DNA of 64,000 nucleotides from Methylobacterium sp. (GCF_019745455.1 NZ_JAIETD010000045.1:22128-86127); one strand, 5' to 3'; counted from the stretch's first letter, positions 44,998-58,758 are shown. Numbers and translations: made by a program. Notes: generated from the letters alone by a model not told the origin.

Positions 44998-45078
44998 GGG
45001 AGCGGCGAATGGCGATTGGAGGATAACCTCTCCGATCGCAGCGACCTCGACGCCCCCCTCTCGCCATTCGCCACTCCC
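44998..45078. repeat. 18-bp inverted repeat between mdh and sucC
   Basis: GGGAGCGGCGAATGGCGA (44998-45015) pairs with TCGCCATTCGCCACTCCC (45061-45078) with one mismatch around a 45-base loop. The right arm is followed by TATTCGCCCC, a further variant of the GGCGAAT unit. It fills most of the 123-base mdh-sucC gap and resembles short dispersed palindromic repeats more than a terminator. Confidence 0.7.
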
Positions 45079-45104
45079 TATTCGCCCCATCCAAAGAGGG
45101 TCCG

Positions 45105-46301
45105 ATGAACATCCACGAATACCAGGCCAAGGCGGTGCTCAAGGAATTCGGCCTGCCGGTCTCGCGCGGCGTGGCCGTGTTCAAGCCCGAGGAGGCTGAG
45201 GCCGCCGCCAAGGAACTCGGCGGCCCGGTCTGGGTGGTGAAGTCGCAGATCCATGCGGGCGGACGCGGCAAGGGCACCTTCAAGGGGGCTCCGGCCGGTG
45301 CCAAGGGCGGCGTGCGCGTCACGAAGTCGATCGACGAGGTCAAGCAGTTCGCCGGCGAGATGCTCGGCCAGACCCTGGTGACGATCCAGACGGGCGAGGC
45401 CGGCAAGCAGGTCAACCGTCTCTACATCGAGGAGGGCGCGCAGATCGAGGCGGAGTTCTACCTCTCGATGCTCGTCGACCGCGAGACCGGGCAGGTCGCC
45501 TTCGTCGTCTCCACCGAAGGCGGCATGGACATCGAGACCGTGGCCCACGACACGCCCGAGAAGATCGTCACCTTCTCGGTCGACCCTGCCACCGGCATCA
45601 TGCCCCATCACGGCCGCGCCGTGGCCAAGGCCCTGGGCCTGACCGGCCAGCAGGCCAAGGAAGCGGGCGAACTCACCGCCAAGCTCTACGAGGCCTTCAC
45701 GGCCAAGGACATGAGCATGCTGGAAATCAACCCGCTGGTGCTCACCGGCGACGGCCATCTCAAGTGCCTCGACGCCAAGATCTCTTTCGATTCGAACGCC
45801 CTCTACCGCCATCCCGACATCGTCGCCCTACGCGATGAGACCGAGGAGGACGCCAAGGAGATCGAGGCCTCCAAATACGACCTCGCCTATATCGCCCTCG
45901 ACGGCACCATCGGCTGCATGGTGAACGGCGCCGGCCTCGCCATGGCGACCCTCGACATCATCAAGCTCTACGGCGAGGAGCCGGCCAACTTCCTCGATGT
46001 CGGCGGCGGCGCCTCCGAGGAGAAGGTGACGGCCGCCTTCAAGATCATCACCGCCGATCCGCAGGTGAAGGGCATCCTCGTCAACATCTTCGGCGGGATC
46101 ATGAAATGCGACGTCATCGCCAACGGCGTCATCGCGGCGGTGAAGGCGGTCGGCCTGCAGGTGCCGCTGGTGGTGCGTCTCGAAGGCACCAACGTCGAGA
46201 AGGGCAAGGAGATCATCCGGAACTCGGGGCTGAACGTGATCCCGGCCGATGATCTCGACGATGCCGCGCAGAAGATCGTCGCCGCCGTGAAGAAGGGCTG
46301 A
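45105..46301 (+). CDS. sucC: Succinyl-CoA synthetase (ADP-forming) beta subunit
   Basis: The beta subunit of the cytosolic enzyme converting succinyl-CoA to succinate with nucleotide triphosphate formation. The 398-residue protein has the ATP-grasp start [60 protein letters not shown] and [20 protein letters not shown] followed by [10 protein letters not shown]. sucD follows after 9 bases. Confidence 0.98.
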   Translation: MNIHEYQAKAVLKEFGLPVSRGVAVFKPEEAEAAAKELGGPVWVVKSQIHAGGRGKGTFKGAPAGAKGGVRVTKSIDEVKQFAGEMLGQTLVTIQTGEAGKQVNRLYIEEGAQIEAEFYLSMLVDRETGQVAFVVSTEGGMDIETVAHDTPEKIVTFSVDPATGIMPHHGRAVAKALGLTGQQAKEAGELTAKLYEAFTAKDMSMLEINPLVLTGDGHLKCLDAKISFDSNALYRHPDIVALRDETEEDAKEIEASKYDLAYIALDGTIGCMVNGAGLAMATLDIIKLYGEEPANFLDVGGGASEEKVTAAFKIITADPQVKGILVNIFGGIMKCDVIANGVIAAVKAVGLQVPLVVRLEGTNVEKGKEIIRNSGLNVIPADDLDDAAQKIVAAVKKG

Positions 46302-46310
46302 GAAACACCG

Positions 46311-47195
46311 ATGTCCATCCTGATCGACGCGAACACCAAGGTCATCTGCCAGGGCTTCACCGGCAAGAACGGGACCTTCCATTCCGAGCAGGCCATCGCC
46401 TACGGGACGAAGATGGTCGGTGGCACCAGCCCGGGCAAAGGCGGCTCGAAGCACCTCAACCTGCCGGTCTTCGACACGGTGGCCGAGGCGCGCGAGGCCA
46501 CGGGGGCCGATGCCAGCGTCGTCTACGTGCCGCCGCCGGGTGCGGCCGACGCGATCTGCGAGGCGATCGCCGCCGAGATCCCGCTGATCGTCTGCATCAC
46601 GGAGGGCATCCCGGTGCTCGACATGGTGCGGGTCAAGCGCTCGCTGGAAGGCTCGAAGTCGCGCCTGATCGGGCCGAATTGCCCTGGCGTCGTCACGGCC
46701 GGCGAGTGCAAGATCGGCATCATGCCGGCCAACATCTTCAAGCGCGGCTCGGTCGGCATCGTCTCGCGCTCGGGGACCCTGACCTACGAGGCCGTGTTCC
46801 AGACCTCGAATGCGGGCCTTGGCCAGACCACGGCCGTCGGGATCGGCGGTGATCCGGTGAAGGGCACCGAGTTCATCTCCATGCTCGAACTGTTCTTACG
46901 TGACGACAAGACCGAGTCGATCGTGATGATCGGCGAGATCGGCGGCTCGGCGGAGGAAGAGGCGGCACAGTTCATCGCAGACGAGGCCAAGCGCGGCCGA
47001 AGCAAGCCGATGGTCGGCTTCATCGCCGGCCGCACCGCGCCTCCCGGTCGTCGCATGGGCCATGCCGGGGCCATCATCTCCGGCGGAAAGGGCGGTGCCG
47101 AGGACAAGATCGCCGCCATGGAAGCGGCCGGTATCCGGGTCTCGCCCTCGCCGGCACGCCTCGGCAGCACGCTGGTCGAGGTGCTGAAAGGCTGA
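46311..47195 (+). CDS. sucD: Succinyl-CoA synthetase alpha subunit
   Basis: The CoA-binding and phospho-histidine subunit, 294 residues. The start [20 protein letters not shown] and the CoA loop [20 protein letters not shown] are typical. The phosphorylated His is in [40 protein letters not shown] is also a family signature. It lies 9 bases after sucC. Two hairpins follow before sucA. Confidence 0.98.
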   Translation: MSILIDANTKVICQGFTGKNGTFHSEQAIAYGTKMVGGTSPGKGGSKHLNLPVFDTVAEAREATGADASVVYVPPPGAADAICEAIAAEIPLIVCITEGIPVLDMVRVKRSLEGSKSRLIGPNCPGVVTAGECKIGIMPANIFKRGSVGIVSRSGTLTYEAVFQTSNAGLGQTTAVGIGGDPVKGTEFISMLELFLRDDKTESIVMIGEIGGSAEEEAAQFIADEAKRGRSKPMVGFIAGRTAPPGRRMGHAGAIISGGKGGAEDKIAAMEAAGIRVSPSPARLGSTLVEVLKG

Positions 47196-47196
47196 T

Positions 47197-47245
47197 GCTG
47201 GCCAGCCAAGGCAGGCCAGCGTTGCGGCGCGTTCAGGTGCGCCGC
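47197..47245 (+). other. Two hairpins between sucD and sucA
   Basis: GCTGGCC (47197-47203) pairs with GGCCAGC (47214-47220), and GCGGCGC (47224-47230) pairs with GCGCCGC (47239-47245). Both are perfect 7-bp stems with loops of 10 and 8 bases and no U-tract. They may stabilise processed sucCD mRNA or attenuate reading into sucA. Confidence 0.5.
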
Positions 47246-47367
47246 ACCTATATGAAGACAGGCGGGGGGATCCCGCCGGATAAGCGAAACGGTCGCGTGA
47301 TGGAGCGGCCGGTCACGGATGAGGGGCGCCGGAGGGCATCTCTCCCGAAGTGGTAGGATGAACGACG

Positions 47368-50349
<2,982 letters not shown>

Positions 50350-50359
50350 GGGCGGGGCC

Positions 50360-50662
50360 ATGCCGTATTTTCTCCTGCGCCTGGCTCCGCCGCGCCCGAC
50401 CTTTCCCTTCGACGCCACGGATGCGGAGAAGGGATTGTTCGAGCGGCATTCGGCCTATTGGCTGGATCAGGCGGAGGCCGGTGCGGCGATCGCGGTCGGT
50501 CCCGTCTTCGATTCTGCGGGCACCTGGGGCCTCGCCCTCGTGGAGACGCGGGATGAGGCCGCGGCCCTCGCGCTCGGGGATGGCGATCCCGTCGTCTCGG
50601 CGGGCATCGGTTTCGCTTACGCCCTCGCGCCAGTCCCGTCCTTGATCCTGCGGCCGCACTAG
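50360..50662 (+). CDS. YciI-like protein
   Basis: A 100-residue dimeric alpha/beta-barrel protein of the YciI/YCII family: [53 protein letters not shown]. The family includes hydrolase- and mutase-like members whose substrate is often unknown. The possible active His of YciI is in [12 protein letters not shown]. It begins 10 bases after sucA and ends 50 bases before sucB, so it is inserted into the oxoglutarate dehydrogenase operon and must be co-expressed. Confidence 0.8.
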   Translation: MPYFLLRLAPPRPTFPFDATDAEKGLFERHSAYWLDQAEAGAAIAVGPVFDSAGTWGLALVETRDEAAALALGDGDPVVSAGIGFAYALAPVPSLILRPH

Positions 50663-50712
50663 CGGACCGCGACACCGACTTCAGAGGAGGCCCCAAGCGG
50701 GGCGAAGAGAGC

Positions 50713-52023
50713 ATGGCAACCGACATCCTCGTCCCGACCCTCGGCGAATCCGTCAGCGAGGCCACCATCGGCCGCTGGTTCAAGAAGCCGGGCGACACCG
50801 TGGCGGCCGACGAGCCGCTTGTGGAACTCGAGACCGACAAGGTGACGCTGGAGGTCAACGCTCCCGCCGCGGGCGAGCTCGGCGAGATCCTTGTCAAGGA
50901 CGGCGAGACGGTGGAGCCCGGCGCCCTGCTGGGCTCGATCGTCGAGGCCGGAGCCGGTGGTGCCAAGCCTGCCCCGAAGAAGGCTGAAGCCAAGGCGAGC
51001 GAGACCAAGGCGGAGACTCGCTCCGAAGGCGCGAAGCCGGCCGGTTCCGAGCCCGCAGCCGAATCCTCCGCCGCCTACGGCAATCATGGCGAGGGCGCAC
51101 CGCCCGCCTCGCGTCCGGCCGGCGACAATGGCCCGGCCGTGGCCAAGATGGCGCGCGAGACCGGCATCGATCCCGCCACCGTCAACGGCACCGGCAAGGA
51201 CGGCCGTGTCACCAAGGGCGACATGCTCGATGCGACGTCGAAGGGCCCGGCCCCCGCGGCGGCCCCCGCCCGGGAGGCGAAGGCCCCGCCGGCTCCCCGC
51301 CCGGCCTCGAAGCCCGACGACGCGGCACGCGAAGAGCGCGTCAAGATGACGAAGCTGCGCCAGACCATCGCCCGCCGCCTGAAGGACGCGCAGGACACGG
51401 CGGCGATGCTGACGACGTTCAACGACGTCGACATGTCGGCCGTCATGAGCCTGCGTTCTCAGTACAAGGACGTCTTCGAGAAGAAGCACGGCACTAAGCT
51501 CGGCTTCATGGGCTTCTTCACGAAGGCGGTGATCGGGGCGCTGAAGGACGTGCCGGCGGTCAATGCCGAGATCGACGGGACCGATCTCGTCTACAAGAAC
51601 TACTACCATATCGGCATCGCGGTCGGGACCGATAAGGGCCTCGTTGTGCCGGTGGTTCGTGATGCCGACACCCTCTCGATCGCCGGCATCGAGAAGACGA
51701 TCGCCGGCTACGGCAAGAAGGCTCGCGACGGCAAGCTCTCCATCGAGGAGATGCAGGGCGGCACCTTCACGATCACCAATGGCGGCATCTACGGCTCGCT
51801 GATGTCGACCCCGATCCTCAACGCGCCGCAATCGGGCATCCTCGGCATGCACCGCATCGAGGAGCGTCCCGTCGTTCGCGCCGGCAAGATCGAGGCGCGG
51901 CCGATGATGTATCTCGCCCTCTCCTACGACCACCGCATCGTCGACGGGAAGGAGGCGGTGACGTTCCTCGTTCGCGTCAAGGAGGCGCTGGAGGATCCGG
52001 CACGGCTCGTGCTGGATCTCTGA
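50713..52023 (+). CDS. sucB: Dihydrolipoyl succinyltransferase (oxoglutarate dehydrogenase E2)
   Basis: The core acyltransferase of the complex, 436 residues. An N-terminal lipoyl domain has the modified K43 in [13 protein letters not shown]. Ala/Pro/Lys-rich linkers flank the peripheral-subunit binding domain ([20 protein letters not shown]). The catalytic domain from about residue 205 contains the active-site [10 protein letters not shown] near the end. Only one lipoyl domain is present, as usual for this enzyme. Confidence 0.97.
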   Translation: MATDILVPTLGESVSEATIGRWFKKPGDTVAADEPLVELETDKVTLEVNAPAAGELGEILVKDGETVEPGALLGSIVEAGAGGAKPAPKKAEAKASETKAETRSEGAKPAGSEPAAESSAAYGNHGEGAPPASRPAGDNGPAVAKMARETGIDPATVNGTGKDGRVTKGDMLDATSKGPAPAAAPAREAKAPPAPRPASKPDDAAREERVKMTKLRQTIARRLKDAQDTAAMLTTFNDVDMSAVMSLRSQYKDVFEKKHGTKLGFMGFFTKAVIGALKDVPAVNAEIDGTDLVYKNYYHIGIAVGTDKGLVVPVVRDADTLSIAGIEKTIAGYGKKARDGKLSIEEMQGGTFTITNGGIYGSLMSTPILNAPQSGILGMHRIEERPVVRAGKIEARPMMYLALSYDHRIVDGKEAVTFLVRVKEALEDPARLVLDL

Positions 52024-52134
52024 ACGCCCGGCAGCTGCCGTCCGCCGGCCGCCACAGCGCGGCCGGACGCTTCCGTGTGCCTGATCTCGATGGTGGGACC
52101 TGACCCGCCGAACCTGCAAGCGAGTCACAATCTC

Positions 52135-53535
<1,401 letters not shown>

Positions 53536-53553
53536 CGTCGTCGCAGCCGGGCG

Positions 53554-54258
53554 GTGGCCTACGAGCTGTTTGACTGGCCGACCATCCAGGGCCGCGGCGA
53601 GTTCGTGCGCCTCGCCCTGGAGGAGGCCGCAGCGGCTTACACCGACGTCGCCCGCCACGATCTCGGCGCGATGATGGGGTTGCTCGAAGACCCGGCTCTT
53701 GCCCGACCATCCTTCGCCGCTCCGTTCCTGAGGGACGGGGAGGTGCTGATAGGGCAGAGCGCGGCGATCCTGTTCTATCTCGGACCCCGCCTCGGCTTGG
53801 TCCCCGAGAGGGAGGCGGATCGGTTCTGGATCCATCAGATCCAGCTCACCATCGCCGACATGGTGAGCGAGGCCCACGACACCCATCACCCGATCGCCAT
53901 CGGCCTCGCCTACGAGGAACAGAAGACCGAGGCCCTGCGGCGCGCCGGCCATTTCCGCCGCGACCGCATCCCCGAATTCTTCGCCTGGTTCGAGCACATC
54001 CTCGCCCGCAATGGCGGCCGGCATCTCGTCGGCGAGGCCATCACCTATGCCGACCTGTCGCTGTTCCAGCTCGTGGACGGCCTGCTCTGCGCCTTCCCGA
54101 TGGCGACCGCGGCGGCGCTTGCCGACAATCCCGGGCTTCGCGCCCTGCACGAATCCGTGCGGCAGCGGCCGCGGATCGCCGCCTACCTCGTCAGCCTGCG
54201 GCGGCTTCCCTTCAACGAGCAGGGGATCTTCCGGCGCTATCCGGAACTCGACGGCTGA
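53554..54258 (+). CDS. Glutathione S-transferase family protein
   Basis: A 234-residue cytosolic GST-like protein. The thioredoxin-fold N-terminal domain starts YELFDWPTIQGRGEFVRLAL, has PSFAAPFLRDGEVLIGQSAA with the cis-proline position and SA for glutathione contact, and ends in ILFYLGPRLGL. A helical C-terminal domain follows. The start is the GTG at 53554, 18 bases after lpdA, so it may be co-transcribed. The last 47 bases overlap the end of the recombinase gene on the other strand. Confidence 0.85.
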   Translation: MAYELFDWPTIQGRGEFVRLALEEAAAAYTDVARHDLGAMMGLLEDPALARPSFAAPFLRDGEVLIGQSAAILFYLGPRLGLVPEREADRFWIHQIQLTIADMVSEAHDTHHPIAIGLAYEEQKTEALRRAGHFRRDRIPEFFAWFEHILARNGGRHLVGEAITYADLSLFQLVDGLLCAFPMATAAALADNPGLRALHESVRQRPRIAAYLVSLRRLPFNEQGIFRRYPELDG

Positions 54259-55237
54259 CCGCCCTTCCCGCCCGAGGATGGGCTGTGTCGAAGGCCTCCA
54301 TCAGGCGTGCTGCGTCGACCTTGGTGTAGAGCTGCGTCGTCGAGAGCGAAGCGTGGCCGAGGAGTTCCTGTATCGCCCTGAGTTCGCCCTTGCGACCGAG
54401 GAGATGGGTCGCGAAGGAGTGGCGCAGGGCATGCGGCGTCGCGCTGTCGGGCAGGCCAAGACTGCCGCGCAACGATGCGACCGCGTATTGGATGATGCGA
54501 GGCGAGAGCGGTCCGCCCTTGGCGCCGACGAAGAGCGGTCCCTCCTCCGGCAGGGGATGGGGACACGCCCGGAGATAGGCCTCTACCGCCTCCGCGACGA
54601 CGGGCAGGATCGGCACCATCCGCTCCTTGTCGCCCTTGCCCGTCACCGTCACCGCCTCGACGCCCCTCACCGGGGCATCCTTGCGTCTCAGGCCGAGCGC
54701 CTCGGAAATGCGAAGACCGGCGCCGTAGAGAAGCGCCAGTACGGCCGCGTCTCGGGCGAGCACCCAGGCCTCGCGCGGTTCGCCGGCACGAAGGTCGGCA
54801 TCGGTCATCGCTCGGGCGGCCGGGATCGGGATTGGCCGCGGCAGCCGCCGCTCGACCTTGGGGGAGCGCACGGCGCCGAGGGCCGCCATGGTGCCGTGAC
54901 CCTCGCGTTCGAGGTGCTTTCCGAAGGAACGAAGTCCTGCCAATGCCCGCATCAGCGAGCGTCCGCCGATCCCGTCCGCTCGGCGAGCGGCCATGAAGGC
55001 ACGCAGATCCCTCGGTTTCAGGCCGGTCAAGTCGGCGATGCCGGGTGTGCCGCGCTTGAGACAGAGGTGCTGCAGAAACTGCCTCAGGTCGCGGCCATAG
55101 GCCTCGACGGTGTTGTCCGCCATCCGCCGCTCCCGGGCGAGTTCGTCAAGCCAGGACAGGGCCGCGGATCTCAGTCCGTGGTCGGCAGGCCACGCGATGT
55201 CCTCGGTCGTCGGCAGCGGGGGCGTGGGTTGGAGCAT
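54212..55237 (-). CDS. xerC: Tyrosine recombinase XerC-like
   Basis: A 341-residue tyrosine recombinase of the XerC/XerD type, which resolves chromosome dimers at dif. The N-terminal SAM-like domain (FLQHLCLKRGTPGIADLTGL) precedes the catalytic domain. The active residues are Arg in YGAGLRISEALGLR, Lys in VTGKGDKERMVP, His-x-x-Arg in ATPHALRHSFATHLLG, His in ELLGHASLSTTQ and Tyr in LYTKVDA. The ATG at 55237 is preferred; an earlier GTG/ATG-type start at 55267 adds ten residues. It is a chromosomal Xer rather than a phage integrase by length and motifs. Confidence 0.9.
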   Translation of the reverse strand: MLQPTPPLPTTEDIAWPADHGLRSAALSWLDELARERRMADNTVEAYGRDLRQFLQHLCLKRGTPGIADLTGLKPRDLRAFMAARRADGIGGRSLMRALAGLRSFGKHLEREGHGTMAALGAVRSPKVERRLPRPIPIPAARAMTDADLRAGEPREAWVLARDAAVLALLYGAGLRISEALGLRRKDAPVRGVEAVTVTGKGDKERMVPILPVVAEAVEAYLRACPHPLPEEGPLFVGAKGGPLSPRIIQYAVASLRGSLGLPDSATPHALRHSFATHLLGRKGELRAIQELLGHASLSTTQLYTKVDAARLMEAFDTAHPRAGRAVSRRVPDSAGRSPAR

Positions 55238-55453
55238 GGCGACCTGCGGGATCTGACAGCCCACCAAACCCGATCGTGGTTGAGGAGTCGTTCATCTCAG
55301 CCGTCGCCTCGGCAACTTGGCCCTATGAGGCAACCGAGGCGCGACAGCATCAGGGCCAAGGCTCCTACAAAAACATAAGTTAGTATCTATAGATCATAGA
55401 TCTTTGCCATTTGCTTGGCAGTATTTATGGGACAATCCGTAGCAACAAGCGCG

Positions 55454-55479
55454 GGAACAGAAGGGCCCCACCGAGCGTC
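55454..55479 (+). promoter_or_regulatory. Possible EcfG-type general stress promoter
   Basis: GGAAC at 55454-55458 is followed after 17 bases by CGTC at 55476-55479. The EcfG consensus of Alphaproteobacteria is GGAAC-N16/17-CGTT, so one base differs. It lies about 115 bases upstream of the ferritin-like gene. The rest of the 350-base gap before the gene is AT-rich around 55370-55435, with a 10-base palindrome ATCTATAGAT near 55387. Confidence 0.45.
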
Positions 55480-55594
55480 ATTTCCCAGAATGCGCCGACT
55501 GCTCGGTGCGACGCCGACCTGTGTTGGCTGCCGCACGGAAAAACCGTGTCCGCGCTTGCCTATTGCCAGTCCAGCTTCGAAGGAGCGCTCCTCC

Positions 55595-56104
55595 ATGGCC
55601 GACGACATCCGATCGATCTACGCCACCGCCCTCAAGAATGCCCACGCCGTCGAGCTCGAGGCTCTCCAGATCATGGGGCGGCAAGTGGAGCGACTTCAGC
55701 GGTATCCCGAGATGGAGCGAATCCTGCGCCGGCATATCGACGAGACGCATCAGCAGCGTGACCGCCTCGAGGCGGCGATGGCGGCCGTCAACGAGAGCCC
55801 CTCGGCCCTCAAGGAAGGCGTCATGGGGGTCATGGGCAATCTTGCCGCTCTCGCTCATACGCCGGCCCAGGACGAGATCCTGAAGAACACTTTTGCCAAC
55901 CATGCCTTCGAGAATTTCGAGATCGCCGTCTACAAGTCGCTTCTCGTCATCACGGAAGCGGCCGGCCAGTCCCGTTACCTGTCAGGTTTCGAGACGTCGC
56001 TCAAGGAAGAGCAGACGATGGCCAAGGATGTGGCCGAACTCATCGATCCGACGACGCGGCGCTACATCGAACTGACGACAACCGGCGCCACCGCCAGCCA
56101 CTGA
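55595..56104 (+). CDS. Ferritin-like DUF892 protein (YciE family)
   Basis: A 169-residue four-helix protein. The start MADDIRSIYATALKNAHAVE and later ANHAFENFEIAVYKSLLVIT and LKEEQTMAKDVAELIDP match the DUF892 ferritin-like group, with conserved Glu/His pairs (E at HAVELEAL, HIDETHQQ, FENFE) that could bind a di-iron site. Members are induced by stress. AAGGAG precedes the ATG at 55595. A hairpin terminator follows. Confidence 0.88.
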   Translation: MADDIRSIYATALKNAHAVELEALQIMGRQVERLQRYPEMERILRRHIDETHQQRDRLEAAMAAVNESPSALKEGVMGVMGNLAALAHTPAQDEILKNTFANHAFENFEIAVYKSLLVITEAAGQSRYLSGFETSLKEEQTMAKDVAELIDPTTRRYIELTTTGATASH

Positions 56105-56129
56105 GCCGACCCGCGCATCTCGAAATGGA

Positions 56130-56150
56130 GCGCCGGGAAAGTCCCGGCGC
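56130..56150 (+). terminator. Hairpin after the ferritin-like gene
   Basis: A perfect 9-bp stem (GCGCCGGGA 56130-56138 with TCCCGGCGC 56142-56150) encloses a 3-base loop and lies 25 bases after the stop. A T-containing stretch (GTTCTTTATC) follows about 10 bases later. It is likely a terminator, perhaps partial, since the SDR gene starts 36 bases on. Confidence 0.6.
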
Positions 56151-56186
56151 GCCTCGATCGTTCTTTATCGAAAAAAGGTATTGCCC

Positions 56187-57191
56187 GTGCGCAGAACGCA
56201 TAAGCCGCTTCGCGAGCAGGTCATCGTCATCACGGGAGCGTCGAGCGGGATCGGCCTCGCCGCGGCCCGAAAGGCCGCGCGCCATGGCGCATCCGTCGTC
56301 CTCGCCTCACGCAACGGCGATGCCCTCGCGGCAATCGAACGGGACATTGCAGCATCCGGCGGCAAGGCCATCCATGTCGTCGCCGATGTCCGCGAGCCCG
56401 AGGATGTACGGCGCATCGCCGACGTGGCGATCGGCCGGTTCGGGCGGATCGATTCCTGGGTGAACGATGCCGGCCTCTCGATCTTCGGGCGGCTGGAGGA
56501 GGTCAGCGAGGCCGATCACCGGGCCATGTTCGAGACGAATTTCTGGGGCGTCGTCCATGGATCGCTCACGGCCCTGCCGCACCTGAAGCGCAGCGGCGGC
56601 GTTCTTATCAATCTCGGCAGCGTCGCCTCCGACGTCGCCTTCCCCCTGCAGGGAATGTATTGCGCCAGCAAGCACGCGATCAAAGGCTTCACGGACAGCC
56701 TCCGCATCGAGCTCGAGGAAGAAGGCGTCCCGGTCTCCGTCACCTTGATCAAGCCGGCAGCCATCAATACGCCGTTCCCGCAGAACGCCCGCAATTATAC
56801 CGACCATGAACCGAAGCTGCCGCCGCCGGTCTACGATCCCGAGGAGGTCGCTCTCGCCATTGTTCACGCTGCCGTTCATCCTCAACGCGACATCTATGTC
56901 GGCGGCGGCGGCCGGGTGATGAGCGCGTTCCAAGCGCTTGCACCGCGAACGTTCGATCGGCTCGGGCGCACGATGACCGGACAGCAGCTTCGCAGTGAGC
57001 GGCCACGCAACCCGCAGGGTGCCCTTCATGCGGCTGGACGGGGCGGAGACATCCGCGGCGACCATCCCGGCTACGTCATGCGTCGCAGCTTCTATACCCG
57101 CGCGAGCCTCCACCCCGCTGCCACTGCCCTCGTTGCGGCAGCCGGCGCCGCTGCCGCGGCGGCTTTGGCACACCGCTCGTCCCGGCAGTAG
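56187..57191 (+). CDS. Short-chain dehydrogenase/reductase
   Basis: A 334-residue classical SDR. The cofactor motif is VIVITGASSGIGLAAARKAA, followed by NDAGLSIFGR, and the active-site Tyr-x3-Lys is in MYCASKHAIKGF with a Ser in LGSVAS. The C-terminal 90 residues go beyond the catalytic core and end in an Ala-rich hydrophobic stretch (AATALVAAAGAAAAAALA) that may anchor it to the membrane. The GTG at 56187 has AAGG 8 bases upstream; a TTG at 56181 is too close to it. The substrate is unknown. Confidence 0.88.
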   Translation: MRRTHKPLREQVIVITGASSGIGLAAARKAARHGASVVLASRNGDALAAIERDIAASGGKAIHVVADVREPEDVRRIADVAIGRFGRIDSWVNDAGLSIFGRLEEVSEADHRAMFETNFWGVVHGSLTALPHLKRSGGVLINLGSVASDVAFPLQGMYCASKHAIKGFTDSLRIELEEEGVPVSVTLIKPAAINTPFPQNARNYTDHEPKLPPPVYDPEEVALAIVHAAVHPQRDIYVGGGGRVMSAFQALAPRTFDRLGRTMTGQQLRSERPRNPQGALHAAGRGGDIRGDHPGYVMRRSFYTRASLHPAATALVAAAGAAAAAALAHRSSRQ

Positions 57192-57237
57192 ACGCCGCGG
57201 TTTGAAATGATGGAGGCACCAAGGGGTTTGCGTCGGG

Positions 57238-57849
57238 ATGAGTGAAGAGGCGTTGCGTCACGGTCCGCTCGACCACACCTGCATGCATCTCTGCGTCGAC
57301 ATGCAGGGGATGTTCGCGGAGAAGACCGACTGGCATACGCCCTGGATGCTCCGGGCCCTGCCGAATGTCCGGCGGATCGTCGCAGCGCAGCCTGACAGAA
57401 CCGTCTTCACCCGGTTCATACCCGCCGAACGACCGGGACAGGGCCGTGGGACCTGGGCCCGCTACTACGACCGCTGGGCTTCGATGACGAAGGCCGAACT
57501 CGACCCGGCCTTGATCGAGCTGGTGCCCGAGCTCCTATCCTTCGCGCGAGACGGCCATGTCTTCGACAAGACGGTCTACTCGCCGTGGCCGGAGACGAGT
57601 CTCGATGCCTGGCTTCAGGGGCGCGATACCAGCACGCTGATCGTAACCGGCGGCGAGACCGATGTCTGCGTCCTCGCCACCGTCCTTGGTGCCGTCGATC
57701 TCGGCTACCGCATCGTCGTCGTCACCGATGCGATCTGCTCGTCGTCCGATGCGGCACATGACGCGCTTCTCACCCTCTATCGTTCCCGCTATGGCCAGCA
57801 GGTCGAGACGGTCACCACCGACGTCGTCCTGAGAAGCTGGAATCCATGA
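57238..57849 (+). CDS. Cysteine hydrolase (isochorismatase-like)
   Basis: A 203-residue protein of the isochorismatase/nicotinamidase fold. The triad is visible as Asp in HLCVDMQGMFAEK, Lys in HVFDKTVYSPW and Cys in GGETDVCVLATVLGAVDLGY. Substrates of this fold include isochorismate, nicotinamide, ureides and carbamoyl compounds, and the sequence does not decide between them. Its stop overlaps the start of the phosphatase gene (ATGA at 57846), so the two are coupled. Confidence 0.88.
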   Translation: MSEEALRHGPLDHTCMHLCVDMQGMFAEKTDWHTPWMLRALPNVRRIVAAQPDRTVFTRFIPAERPGQGRGTWARYYDRWASMTKAELDPALIELVPELLSFARDGHVFDKTVYSPWPETSLDAWLQGRDTSTLIVTGGETDVCVLATVLGAVDLGYRIVVVTDAICSSSDAAHDALLTLYRSRYGQQVETVTTDVVLRSWNP

Positions 57850-58421
57850 GCGCATCGCGCATCGTCTGCATCCGCCATGGGGAATCGACCTTCAATGCCG
57901 CCCATCGCGCCACCGGACGCGATCCGGGCCATGTCGATGCTCGCCTGACCGATCGGGGCCTGAATCAAGTGGCTGCAGCGCGCTCTGCGCTGCAGGCGAT
58001 TCCCTTCGATCTCGTGGTGACATCGCCGCTGACACGGGCGATCCAGACGACGGTCGGCCTGTTCTCGGATCATCCTGCAAAGCCCGAGATCCTCGTCGAG
58101 GTGCTCCACCGCGAGTGCCAGGAGAGCAGCTGCGATGTCGGCCGCGCGGCGTCGCTGATCGCTCAGGAATTCCCGGAGGTGAAGGTCGACCACCTGCCCG
58201 AGACGTGGTGGTACGCGGACGGCGAGCCGGGCGAGACGGGGTTCCACGTAGAGCCGCGTCACATCTTCGACCGTCGCGTCGCTGCCTTCCGGGATTGGCT
58301 CGCCGCCAGGCCGGAGCGCACCATCGCGGTGGTCGGCCATGGGACGTTCTTCTTCCATCTCACCGGAACATGGCTCGACAACTGCGGTACCACGGAGCTT
58401 CCATTGCGCAACGCGGCCTGA
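57846..58421 (+). CDS. Histidine phosphatase family protein
   Basis: A 191-residue cytosolic phosphatase of the phosphoglycerate-mutase-like fold. The RHG motif IVCIRHGESTFNAA gives the phospho-His, SPLTRAIQTTVGL the second Arg, and AVVGHGTFFFHLTG the second His. The substrate is unknown. It is translationally coupled to the cysteine hydrolase, which suggests that the two act in the same small-molecule route. Confidence 0.88.
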   Translation: MSASRIVCIRHGESTFNAAHRATGRDPGHVDARLTDRGLNQVAAARSALQAIPFDLVVTSPLTRAIQTTVGLFSDHPAKPEILVEVLHRECQESSCDVGRAASLIAQEFPEVKVDHLPETWWYADGEPGETGFHVEPRHIFDRRVAAFRDWLAARPERTIAVVGHGTFFFHLTGTWLDNCGTTELPLRNAA

Positions 58422-58729
58422 CCGCTTGCTGCGTCAGAAGCCTTACTCCTTCCGGCAGTATCTCGGGTCCGACCATCTGACCGGCTCCCTATCGGTGATT
58501 TGCGATCCGCTCTCTCAGGATCGCACGCGATATGCCGCTCTCAATCAGACGTTTGCCGCCGGTCCTCGCAGCCGAAAGCGGACACACCGAAACCGCTCCC
58601 TTCGAAGCCAGCAGGGGCACATCGTTGTGGCGTAGACCCCAGACCCGCGGTCCCAGGGCAAGGCCATGAACCTCGGGGCCAAGCTCCGCAGCAATCAATG
58701 TTTATCTTCCTGAGATAGGAAATTATTGA
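58422..58729. other. Intergenic stretch before the GTA-type genes
   Basis: About 310 bases in which I see no supported gene. A 69-codon frame on the minus strand (58698-58489) starts at TTG without a ribosome binding site and matches nothing I know. The last 40 bases are AT-rich, with CAATCA and TGATTG forming short inverted arms, and lead into the promoter at 58730. Confidence 0.5.
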
Positions 58730-58758
58730 TTGACAGCGGCACGCTCTTCGGCTATCAA
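58730..58758 (+). promoter_or_regulatory. Consensus sigma-70 promoter of the terminase genes
   Basis: TTGACA (58730-58735) is followed after exactly 17 bases by TATCAAT (58753-58759). This is nearly the textbook housekeeping promoter, uncommon in such a GC-rich genome. Transcription would begin near 58765, which rules out the ATG at 58758 as the start of the first gene. Confidence 0.7.

Noticed and set aside
54212..55237. Xer-like gene as the integrase of a genomic island
   Set aside because: Length and motifs fit a chromosomal XerC; no adjacent attachment site, tRNA or cargo was found.
58489..58698. 69-codon minus-strand frame before the terminase genes
   Set aside because: It starts at TTG, has no ribosome binding site and resembles nothing known.
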